From contig CAKRLV010000036.1 of the NCBI GenBank assembly GCA_934359755.1, positions 1-23,707 on the forward strand: a DNA stretch of 23,707 nt. The letters run 5' to 3'. This document shows, one piece after another, positions 7,624-16,100 of this stretch (the stretch's first letter is position 1; each line of letters opens with the position of its first letter). The stretch is from an uncultured Agathobacter sp. (GTDB lineage Bacteria > Bacillota > Clostridia > Lachnospirales > Lachnospiraceae). A program made the translations under genes and the position numbers. Under the pieces are notes generated by a model. That model saw nothing but the letters and a program-made list of their open reading frames with translations, was not told the origin of the DNA and did no database searches.

Positions 7624-8757
7624 ATGAGTGCAAAAATTGATTTTCTATATTTAAGCGAGCCAGATATGATTAAAGCTGGTGTCAAGGACATGGGAAAATG
7701 TGTCGAGGTTATGGAAGACATGATGGTTACCCTGAAAAAAGGAGATTATGTGATGGGTGGCGAAAATCATAACTCACATGGCTGTATGGTTACTTTTCCA
7801 GATAACCCGGAATTTGAGGGAATGCCAAAGAATGGCGAGGACAGACGTTTCATGGCAATGCCAGCATACCTGGGAGGCAATTTCAAGATGGCAGGAATGA
7901 AATGGTATGGCTCAAATACCGAGAACAAGCAAAAAGGCCTTCCACGTTCAATCCTTATGATGATGCTTAATGACAAGGATACAGGAGCACCACTTGCACT
8001 TATGTCAGCAAACCTCTTAAGCGCATACAGAACAGGAGCAATCCCGGGAGTTGGAGCGAAGTATCTTGCAAGAAAGGATTCAAAGGTAGTATCAATAGTT
8101 GGACCTGGAGTAATGGGCAAGACATCACTCGCCGCATTTGCAAGTGTGTGTCCTTTGATTGACACAGTAAAAATTAAAGGCCGTGGACAGAGATCAATTG
8201 ATTCATTTGTAGAATTTGTTAAAGCTGAATATCCACAGATTAAGAACATAATCGTATGTGACACAATGGAAGAAGCGATAAGGGACAGCGATATTATCAG
8301 TACAACAACATGTGTTGGTGACAAAGAAGCCTTGTTCCCATACATCGATGAAGAATGGATTAAAGAAGGCGCACTCATCTGTATGCCATCAGCAGCCAGA
8401 TTCAATGAAAGCTTCTATCTTGACAAAAATACAAAGCTTGTTGTTGATAATTATAAGCTTTATGAGGCATGGGCTGAGGAGTATCCATATCCAAGCTATG
8501 ACCCGGTACAGGTAGTAGGATGCAAATTTATGGATCTTTTACATGATAAGAAAATCACCAGAGATGAAATAATAGATATCACGGATGTCATAACTGGAAA
8601 ATTAACAGGAAGAGACAATGACAAACAAAGAATTATTTACTCAGTAGGTGGAATGCCTGTAGAGGACATTGCATGGGGTGAAACGGTTTATAAAAAAGCA
8701 CTCGAACTTGGAATCGGAGTAAAACTTCACCTTTGGGATGCACCTGAATTATTCTAG
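7624..8757 (+). CDS. Ornithine cyclodeaminase / mu-crystallin family enzyme
   Basis: The 377-residue protein has the OCD-family layout. The N-terminal substrate part includes 'MAGMKWYGSN' (catalytic Lys region) and 'LLSAYRTGAIPGVGAKYLA' (conserved Arg). It is followed by a Rossmann domain with GPGVMG for NAD(P) and a C-terminal part. Family members are ornithine cyclodeaminases, alanine dehydrogenases, ketimine reductases and opine-type dehydrogenases. From memory, similar clostridial proteins often carry the automatic label 'tyramine oxidase subunit B'; nothing here tests that name. The start at 7624 is chosen because GGAGGAG (7611-7617) lies six bases before it, whereas the earlier in-frame ATG at 7609 overlaps that site. 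As in Agrobacterium opine regions, an OCD homologue sits beside an opine-oxidase-like complex, which suggests it handles the imine or amino-acid product. Confidence 0.82.
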   Translation: MSAKIDFLYLSEPDMIKAGVKDMGKCVEVMEDMMVTLKKGDYVMGGENHNSHGCMVTFPDNPEFEGMPKNGEDRRFMAMPAYLGGNFKMAGMKWYGSNTENKQKGLPRSILMMMLNDKDTGAPLALMSANLLSAYRTGAIPGVGAKYLARKDSKVVSIVGPGVMGKTSLAAFASVCPLIDTVKIKGRGQRSIDSFVEFVKAEYPQIKNIIVCDTMEEAIRDSDIISTTTCVGDKEALFPYIDEEWIKEGALICMPSAARFNESFYLDKNTKLVVDNYKLYEAWAEEYPYPSYDPVQVVGCKFMDLLHDKKITRDEIIDITDVITGKLTGRDNDKQRIIYSVGGMPVEDIAWGETVYKKALELGIGVKLHLWDAPELF

Positions 8758-8784
8758 TTATGATTCCGCAAAAGGGGATTAACT

Positions 8785-9609
8785 ATGACAAAAGAGAACA
8801 CCATTATAAATCCACGTCAGCCATATGTAGAACTGGGCGTGGATGAATTAAGAAAAATTGATTGTCCAAAGCTTGGAGTGTCCCATTTCTATGAGTTTTC
8901 TCTGGGACAGGGAAGACAGCATGAAGTCAAGGCTGTTCCAGATGGAAGTATTGATTTACTTTTCAATATAGGGGCAGACAAGGTCACTACATATATAAGT
9001 GGGACAGTCTTTGGAGTAAAGGAGTGGGAGCTTGGCGAAGCAGACTTGTGCTTTGGAGTGCGCTTCCAGCCAGGACAGGGTGTTCTGCCAAAGGATTTAT
9101 CCATGGATATGCTCGTAGATGATGATATAGAGATAGATGGCAATATATTTGGGGCAGATATTACAGACAGAATTGCAGCGGCAAAAGATATAAGACAGCG
9201 AAGAGAAATATTTATGGAAGCCTATGAAAATCTCATATATGGACGGCCTGACTTGTCAGATAAAGAGAAAATAAACGAATATCTGGTCAGCAGAATCACA
9301 CGTTCAAAAGGTCATATCAATATGAGCGAACTTGAAGAAGAGACAAATTATTCTGCCTGTTATCTGCGCAGAGTATTCAAAAATTATCACAGTATATCGC
9401 CAAAGCAATTTGCACAGTATGTGCGTTTTCAATCTTTACTCGAAAAGATGAAAAATGACGAAGTGCGATATGATGAGCTTGCGCTGGATTGTGGCTACTA
9501 TGATGAAGCCCACATGATGAAGGAATTCAGAAATTACGCAGGCATGACACTGGAAAAATATAAAAAGTTGCAGGGAGGAAATGCACATGAGCAAGATATC
9601 AAAGATTGA
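8785..9609 (+). CDS. AraC-family transcriptional regulator
   Basis: The 274-residue protein has an N-terminal domain with 'VPDGSIDLLFNIG' and 'GVRFQPGQG', as in AraC proteins with a DUF6597-like sensor. The C-terminal double helix-turn-helix (about 170-262) includes 'SACYLRRVFKNYHSISPKQFAQYVRFQ' and 'YDEAHMMKEFRNYAGMTLEKYKKL'. It lies 27 bases after the OCD gene and in the same direction, so it is a member of the operon it may regulate rather than a divergent neighbour. The last 23 bases overlap the P-II-like gene. A reasonable inference is that it senses the substrate or product and activates both this operon and the oxidase operon; candidate sites are the shared dyads at 3750 and 7322 and the direct repeat at 7589. 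Confidence 0.87.
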   Translation: MTKENTIINPRQPYVELGVDELRKIDCPKLGVSHFYEFSLGQGRQHEVKAVPDGSIDLLFNIGADKVTTYISGTVFGVKEWELGEADLCFGVRFQPGQGVLPKDLSMDMLVDDDIEIDGNIFGADITDRIAAAKDIRQRREIFMEAYENLIYGRPDLSDKEKINEYLVSRITRSKGHINMSELEEETNYSACYLRRVFKNYHSISPKQFAQYVRFQSLLEKMKNDEVRYDELALDCGYYDEAHMMKEFRNYAGMTLEKYKKLQGGNAHEQDIKD

Positions 9610-9934
9610 AGTAATAACAGGAATGTCGAAGCTTACAAATCTCATACAGGAACTCAGCAAGGTTGGTGTAAGAGGTGTAACCGTTATGCAGGTGCTTGGC
9701 TGTGGTGTTGAAATGGGAACCCAGGAATATGAGGTTGAGATAAACGAAGTGATGGAACTTCTTCCAAAACAGCAGATAAATATAGTAGTCGAGTCAGGCA
9801 AAGTAGATAAGATTCTCGACATAATAAAGAAGGAACTCTACACAGGACACATCGGTGATGGCAAGATTTTTGTATATGATATCGATAATGTAATAAGAGT
9901 TCGTACAGGTGATGAAGGTATAGAAGCACTCTAA
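9587..9934 (+). CDS. P-II family signalling protein (GlnB/GlnK-like) with altered T-loop
   Basis: This 115-residue protein aligns along its whole length with GlnB/GlnK: 'GVRGVTVMQVLGCG', 'ELLPKQQINIVV', the diagnostic 'GHIGDGKIFVYDI' and the C-terminal 'VIRVRTGDEGIEAL'. The T-loop has the same length as in E. coli GlnB, but the LYRG segment with the uridylylated Tyr51 is replaced: a Tyr lies one position earlier, followed by Glu (EYEVEI). The Arg and Gly around it are missing. The start at 9587 is preferred over 9581 because GGGAGG (9573-9578) lies eight bases before 9587. It overlaps the AraC gene and is followed 36 bases later by an amino-acid permease, not by an AmtB ammonium channel. It probably binds nucleotides or another effector and controls the permease or enzymes; this is inferred. 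Confidence 0.85.
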   Translation: MSKISKIEVITGMSKLTNLIQELSKVGVRGVTVMQVLGCGVEMGTQEYEVEINEVMELLPKQQINIVVESGKVDKILDIIKKELYTGHIGDGKIFVYDIDNVIRVRTGDEGIEAL

Positions 9935-9970
9935 ATATAGGGTAATCAGTTAGAAAAGAAGGAGTTGCTT

Positions 9971-11374
9971 ATGGACGAAAAGAAATTAGGTTTAGGAAAT
10001 GTAGTATCAATTTCAGTTGGACTTGTAGTAGCAACAAGCTGCCTGGTATCACTCGGAGAAGGCGCAGGTACGCTGGGAGTTACTTTTATACTTGCGATGG
10101 GAATTGCCATGCTTCTTAATATGACAACCATTGCATCATTGTCAGAGCTAAATGCACTGATGCCTGACACAACAGGAGGATTGGCGCAGTATACACTTGC
10201 AGCACTTGGACCTTTTCCGACACTTATATCGATGGTCGGCGGCTATATCATCTGCAATACCATGTCATGTGGAGTAGAGGCATCCATTTTCTCATTTTCG
10301 CTGGCAGATGTAGTGGGAAATGGTATACCCAGCTTCGTGTATACACTTATCATGACAATAATTATTTTGCTTGCGAACCTGCGCGGTGTAGATATGTTTG
10401 CAAAAATTCAGGATATTGTGGCCTTTTTGCTCGTAGGTTCACTTGTAGCAATGGGATTTATCGGAATGATTGGAATGGGAACTGGTGTCAAAATCGACCA
10501 GCCATGCGTGCTAAACGCTGACTTCAAAGATATCGCAGCTATGACAGCGGTTGCATTCTGGTTATTTATCGGAGCCGAGTATGCGATACCAATTTCTAAA
10601 GAGGTTAAAAATGCAAAGAGGAATGTACCTCTTGGAATGATGATTGGTCTGTTTCTCATTTTTATCATGCAGTCAGTCATGGTACTTGGATTTCACAATT
10701 ATGTAGAGTGGGGTGAACTGGCAGATTCGGCAGCACCACATCTACTCTATGGATATGCGGTTCTTGGAAAAGCAGGAAAGATATGGATGATGCTTGTAGG
10801 CGCGCTTGCTGTCATAAGTACACAGAATTCAACAGTTAACTCACTTGCAGTCATCTGTCAGGGAATGGCAAAAATGAATATGCTTCCTAAGATTTTTGCA
10901 AAAACAAATAAGCATAATGTGCCATGGTTTGGACAGGTATTTGTGAGTGCGTTGATACTTTTGTTTGGATACTTAAGCGATAGCTCAGCAGATATGATTT
11001 CATTCCTCATTCTGGTAGGTTCAGTGTTCTGGATGATTTCATACATATTTGCCCATGTTGATTTGTTGATTTTCAGAAAACGTCTGCCAAAAGCACCTAG
11101 AAATTTCAAGGTGCCATGCGGAGCATTGTTTCCAACAATCGGAATAATCGGAACAGTATATATGATCATTAATATTTCAAGCGACCCACATGAGAGACTT
11201 ATGATATGGCTTCTCACAGGTGGATGTTTCATAGTTCTTGGTATATATTCAGCCATCTGGATTAAGTTCAAGATGAAGATGAAAGTATTCAAGAGTATCC
11301 CGCTTGAGAAAGTAATGGCGATGGAAAATGACCTTTACTATTATGTCAGAAAAAGTAAGGGCATATGGAAATAA
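9971..11374 (+). CDS. APC-superfamily amino-acid/polyamine permease
   Basis: The 467-residue membrane protein has about twelve hydrophobic segments. APC features include a glycine-rich first helix ('LGNVVSISVGLVVATSCLVSLGEGAGTLG') and the conserved cytoplasmic 'GAEYAIPISKEVKNAKRNVPLG' loop after about TM6, the APC consensus region. The hydrophilic tail is basic. The start at 9971 (MDEKKLG) is chosen because AAGGAG directly abuts an upstream TTG at 9965 but is six bases before this ATG. As the last gene of the OCD/AraC/P-II operon it most likely imports the amino acid or amine that the oxidase complex breaks down. It could also exchange substrate for a product. The exact substrate is unknown. 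Confidence 0.87.
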   Translation: MDEKKLGLGNVVSISVGLVVATSCLVSLGEGAGTLGVTFILAMGIAMLLNMTTIASLSELNALMPDTTGGLAQYTLAALGPFPTLISMVGGYIICNTMSCGVEASIFSFSLADVVGNGIPSFVYTLIMTIIILLANLRGVDMFAKIQDIVAFLLVGSLVAMGFIGMIGMGTGVKIDQPCVLNADFKDIAAMTAVAFWLFIGAEYAIPISKEVKNAKRNVPLGMMIGLFLIFIMQSVMVLGFHNYVEWGELADSAAPHLLYGYAVLGKAGKIWMMLVGALAVISTQNSTVNSLAVICQGMAKMNMLPKIFAKTNKHNVPWFGQVFVSALILLFGYLSDSSADMISFLILVGSVFWMISYIFAHVDLLIFRKRLPKAPRNFKVPCGALFPTIGIIGTVYMIINISSDPHERLMIWLLTGGCFIVLGIYSAIWIKFKMKMKVFKSIPLEKVMAMENDLYYYVRKSKGIWK

Positions 11375-11388
11375 AGGATGTATAAATT

Positions 11389-11416
11389 AAGGAGTGTGCG
11401 CAAGCACGCTCCTTTT
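11389..11416 (+). terminator. Strong rho-independent terminator
   Basis: The stem AAGGAGTGTGC (11389-11399) pairs with GCACGCTCCTT (11404-11414) with one G-U wobble around a GCAA tetraloop, followed by TT. It lies 15 bases after the permease stop and closes the 7624-11374 operon. Confidence 0.9.
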
Positions 11417-11609
11417 GTAGTGCAGGAAATGCCGCATTCAATTTGAAGCAACATTTGCTCAAAATATCAGCCGCTTTGGGGCTTTAGAGAAAAGTGATAT
11501 AAGGTTTGGTAAAAAGTTTGGTTTTTGGGTAGTCGAAGGTTTGCTATACAAATGAATGGCGCAAAAGTATAATAAAATACATAAAGTTTGATGGAAAATG
11601 GGGAGGCGA
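11417..11609 (+). promoter_or_regulatory. Upstream region and promoter of the LuxR-type regulator gene
   Basis: A perfect -10 TATAAT lies at 11568-11573 with a partial -35 TATACA (11545-11550) at 17-base spacing. Upstream are three similar segments (AAGGTTTGGT, AAGTTTGGTT, AAGGTTTGCT) between about 11501 and 11546, which could be activator sites. LuxR/MalT-type regulators often bind repeated short motifs near -35. The -10 is clear; the rest is tentative. Confidence 0.5.
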
Positions 11610-13100
11610 ATGAAACATATAATGAATTATCAAAACTCAGAAGAAATGCTTTGTACTTTGGAAATGGCAGACAAAGAAGGTCATCTGCCAGAGGTCATTA
11701 TGGAATCATTTGTAGAGAAGCCTTTTACCATGTTGGACCTTTGGATATGTCGGGAGTACTTTTACCGATTGGAGAAAGATTCCCTGTTAAAGTACCCGGT
11801 ACTGGTGACGCATATAGCGTTGATTTGTGCCATGGATGGAAAGCTTGATCAGGCAAAGGAATACATAAGTTTATTGGGAGAAACGCCCAGACACCTTAAG
11901 TTTGACTCACTTGGTCTGATGGATGTCTTTCGTATCAAAACGGAAATGGTTATGCCTTATATCAATGATGCTATGTTTTTTCGGATTGTATTCTTTTTGA
12001 TAGAAAGAGAAGATCTGATGCCGATAAAAAATCTTACCCTTTCTGCCTGTAGACCAAGTATTTTGAACGGATTTCGTGATTTTACAAGATATGGTAAATA
12101 CTTAGAACGCAATAAGGACAGGATCACCGAGGCGGCAGTCAGGCTGTATGGCAGTGTCGGTAAGAAGGTATACGAGATTTCATCTGCGGAATGGTATTAT
12201 CAGAAAAATGACTGTTTCCATGCCCTGATTCTTGTCACAGGAACCATTCCTTTAATCGAGCAGGAAAAAGATATGCGTTGTCTTTTCGTGGCACTTGCTC
12301 TGCAGATGAAGATTCTCATGGTAAATGGACAGGCGAGAGCAGCACATCCTCTGGTGCAAAAAATTCGGGAGAAGATTGAAACAACAGGATGGGATGAATT
12401 AACCTCGAGTCTCGAAGCCATGGAGTGCCTTGCGGCATGCTACGATGGGCGCCTTGCGGATGTAACAGACTGGTTAGTGGAAAAGGCACCAGATGAAAAT
12501 AAGGGCATTTATATGATGGATATGTACGCATGGCTTGTGAAGATACGCTGTTATATCCAGACGGGGAAATATATGGCCGCTTATGTATTAGTGGAACAGC
12601 TTATTTCTCTTCTTACCCCGGTAAAGCGTTACATGGATCTGTGTGAATGTTATATGTTGTCTGCCATCATTTATTATAAGGCAGATAAGAAGCAGCTGAT
12701 GTGTGAACAACTTTCTAAATCACTAGCATTAGCAAAGAAATTCGGCTATTTAAGGCTTCTTGCAGATGAAGGTAACTGTATGGTGCAGATGCTAAGTATC
12801 TATCAGAAAGAATATGGTCAGGATGTATTCACTGAGCAGGTAAAGGAACTTGCAGGATCCGTAGGAAGATATTTTCCTGATTATTTGAAATCACCGATGG
12901 AATATTATGAGCCATTGACCAAGACAGAACAGGAAGTATTACGTCTTATGGGACAGGGCATGGGTAATGACGAGATTGCCAGTCGGTTAGAGAAAAAGAC
13001 AGGAACCATAAAGTTTCATAGCAATAACATCTTTCGCAAACTGCAGGTTTCAAACCGGAAGAAAGCGGTGGAGCGGGCGCAGGAAATCGGACTGTTATAA
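11610..13100 (+). CDS. LuxR-family HTH regulator with helical-repeat N-terminus (MalT-like without ATPase)
   Basis: The C-terminal ~65 residues form a clear LuxR-type DNA-binding domain (LTKTEQEVLRLMGQGMGNDEIASRL...VSNRKKAVERAQEIGLL). The preceding ~420 residues look all-helical and TPR-like, similar to the part of MalT-type regulators after the ATPase. No Walker A is present, so it is a short, ATPase-less variant. The start is uncertain: ATG codons occur at 11598, 11610 and 11622, and the GGGAGG at 11601-11606 overlaps the first and is only three bases before the second. I give 11610 as a compromise. The gene ends 72 bases before a large surface protein gene with no terminator between them, so it may control that gene and its own transcription. 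The signal is unknown. Confidence 0.8.
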   Translation: MKHIMNYQNSEEMLCTLEMADKEGHLPEVIMESFVEKPFTMLDLWICREYFYRLEKDSLLKYPVLVTHIALICAMDGKLDQAKEYISLLGETPRHLKFDSLGLMDVFRIKTEMVMPYINDAMFFRIVFFLIEREDLMPIKNLTLSACRPSILNGFRDFTRYGKYLERNKDRITEAAVRLYGSVGKKVYEISSAEWYYQKNDCFHALILVTGTIPLIEQEKDMRCLFVALALQMKILMVNGQARAAHPLVQKIREKIETTGWDELTSSLEAMECLAACYDGRLADVTDWLVEKAPDENKGIYMMDMYAWLVKIRCYIQTGKYMAAYVLVEQLISLLTPVKRYMDLCECYMLSAIIYYKADKKQLMCEQLSKSLALAKKFGYLRLLADEGNCMVQMLSIYQKEYGQDVFTEQVKELAGSVGRYFPDYLKSPMEYYEPLTKTEQEVLRLMGQGMGNDEIASRLEKKTGTIKFHSNNIFRKLQVSNRKKAVERAQEIGLL

Positions 13101-13172
13101 AGCAAATTGATAAAGGGATACTGGTTTTTATGTTACATAGAAATTACAAAAAAGAAAGGAAAAGGTTAGTAT

Positions 13173-16100
13173 ATGAAGAAACAAGTGTTTTTAAGGAATA
13201 GAAAGCGGCTATTAAGCTTTGTTCTGGCTGTGATAATGGTATGTATGCTTATGCCGATTGCAGATGGGGCGAGAGTGTATGCGGCAGAAGGGGATGTAAC
13301 AGATGGAACATATGTGAATATGCCCAAAAGCGGTACAGAAACTGTTACACTGGGAAGAGATGTCAAGGATTTCAAAGTATATGATGACGGTGGGATAGAT
13401 GGGAATTATAGCTATAACTGTGACGGATATCTGTTGATTCAGGCTCCCGAAGGCTATGTACTGAGGCTTACAGGTAATATGAAAACTGAGGAGACATATG
13501 ATATACTGACCATATATGACGGTAGCAACACATCATCTGATAAGCTGATTGATAAATTATCAGGAATAAAAAGTGTAGATGTTGTCAGCAGTGGTAGCAG
13601 TATGCTGATTCACTTTTATTCTGATGAATCAACAAACGGTTCAGGCTTTGATTTCACAGTAAATCTTTTACATAAGGTAGAGTTTACTTATGGTTATAGC
13701 GTTATAGCAACTGAATACACGACTGAGGGGGGAACAGTATCTCTTCCTTCTGTGGAGACAATTCTTGGTGATGATTATGTCAGTGGTACAGATTATTCAA
13801 TTACATATACTTATGGCGACAATCAGAGTTTTACCGCAGATACACCTGTAACTGATAATATGACTGTTGAGTGCAAAATCGAAGGAATCTGTTCTGTGAC
13901 ATTAACAAATGGCGAAAAAGTAGTGACGGAGTTTGTGCAATCTGGGAATACCTATACTTTTCCGACAATATCGGAACTGCTGGACATGCTTGGAGAAATA
14001 GATTATGCAGGTGCATATTTATATACATTAATCTATACGGATAGTGATGGTCGTGAAATTACTGACGGTTCGGTTGTCGTTGAGAGTGATATGGTTGTGA
14101 ACTGGACGTATACATATAAACTGATCATGCAAGGGGATGGGTCACCAAATAATCCATATCAGATTGGGAACGTCGGTCAGCTCTACTGGTTCGCAGGACT
14201 GGTAGACGGAATACTTAAGGATGGTACAACACAAAATATAGCGGCAAACGCAGTTCTTACGGCAGATATTACCGTAAATGAAAGCGTTCTTGATGCAGAG
14301 GGAAATCTAGCAAGTAATACAGGGGATTTTATAATCTGGACACCGATTGGCAAAAACGCATCATATACATTAAAGTCATACACAGGTTCTTTTGACGGAA
14401 ATGGACATATCATTAGTGGTTTGTATGCCCCAAGTGATAGTGATTTCTGCGGATTTTTTGGAAAATGTAATGGCACAATCAAAAATCTTGGTATAACAGA
14501 TAGTTTCTTTGGTGGACGGGGATTTCACGGTGCAACCTTTGTTGGATCGGGCGAGAAGTATTGTGTTATAGAAAACTGTTTCAGCACCTCTGTAATAAGT
14601 GGAGATATGTATTGCGGTGGCATTGCTGGAGATACTCAAGGGACAATCAGAAACTGTTATTTTGCAGGAAGAATTAGTGCAAGCTCTTTTTTTTCAAGTG
14701 CAATTGCAAGTGATCACTATAATCAAGGCACACTGAGCAACTGCTATTATTTGGACACCTGTGGCTTAACATCAACGAGAGCTACATCAAAAACAGCACA
14801 GGAATTTGCAAGCGGCGAGGTGGCTTATCGCTTGCAGGGAGAACAGGCAGAACCAGTCTGGGGACAGAATCTTGCAGAAGATAGTAAGCAGGCTTATCCT
14901 GTATTTTTTGGAACACCAGTATATAAAGTGGGTACATATCAGGGATGTGAAGGAAATCCAGGAGATGCAACATACTTTTATTCCAATACAAACGAAAATG
15001 TATATGCATCCCATATTGATGATGGAAGCATAAAGGGAAGTGCTCCATATGATAATAAATGCGATGTGTGTGGTAGAAATGCGCACCATTTTGTAGACGG
15101 AATCTGTGATGTAGATGGGTGTGGCTATCATGAAGGAGTCATCGTGAATGAAACATATCCTACAGAGATTGTTTATGGTGATGAAGCAATTATTCCGAGT
15201 GCCGATGAATTTGCAATTAAAAGCGGAGCAACACCAACGTTTACATGGTATCAGGGGGATGTGACAAGCGGTGAACTTCCAACTGATGGTGATGAGGCTT
15301 TCCTTGGCGATAATATACCGACGGACGCTGGAGACTATACTCTGGTAGTGAATGCAGCCGGTACAAAATTAAATGATGAGACTGGCACTGTTTATACTGC
15401 AGCAGAACTGCGTATTAAGGTTACGATTGTAAAGGCGGATGCAACTGTTACGGGTGTTCCTGTTGCTGCGGCAAACTTAACCTATGATCAAGGCAATGCG
15501 ATTACATTAATTGATGATTCGAATGTTTCTTATATAGGTGGAATGGAGTTGCAGTATGCATTAGGTGCTGATGGAACATATAGTACTTCACTGCCGACCG
15601 CAACAGATGCAGGCACCTATGATGTTTATTATAAAGTAGTTGGTGATGGGAATCACAATGACACAACACCTGTTAAGATTGAGGTAACAGTAAAAAGGGC
15701 AGATTCATCCATTGTATTTACTGGATATACACCGGGAAGAGAATACAACAGGAAACCTCTTGATAATCCGACAGCAGAGCAGCTTACATTAACAGGAGCA
15801 GAATATAGTGATGTAACATTTACATGGTATAAGGATAGCGTGACTGAAGAAAATAAACTGACAGAAGCGCCAACCGATGCAGGTGATTATTATGTTGTGG
15901 CTTCAATTCCACAATCAACCAATTATAATGCATCCAGCAGAGAAAGTGAGAAGATTACAATTTCCCGAACAACACCGAAATACACGACACCAACAGATGT
16001 AAAAGCAATCTGCGGTAATATGTTATCAAAAGTTGAACTTCCTGCGGGATTTTCGTGGACAGATACGGATGTTGCGCTGGAGGCAGGTGATTTAGAAGCA

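Noticed and set aside
7767..8405. 212-codon minus-strand open frame
   Set aside because: It is antisense to the well-supported OCD-family gene, has no family resemblance and is explained as a shadow frame.
10267..10521. 84-codon plus-strand frame inside the permease gene
   Set aside because: Cys- and Tyr-rich out-of-frame translation of the APC membrane protein; not a separate gene.
11588..11848. 86-codon plus-strand frame at the start of the LuxR-type gene
   Set aside because: It overlaps the regulator in another frame, and the long frame has a clear C-terminal HTH; no sign that a frameshift joins them.
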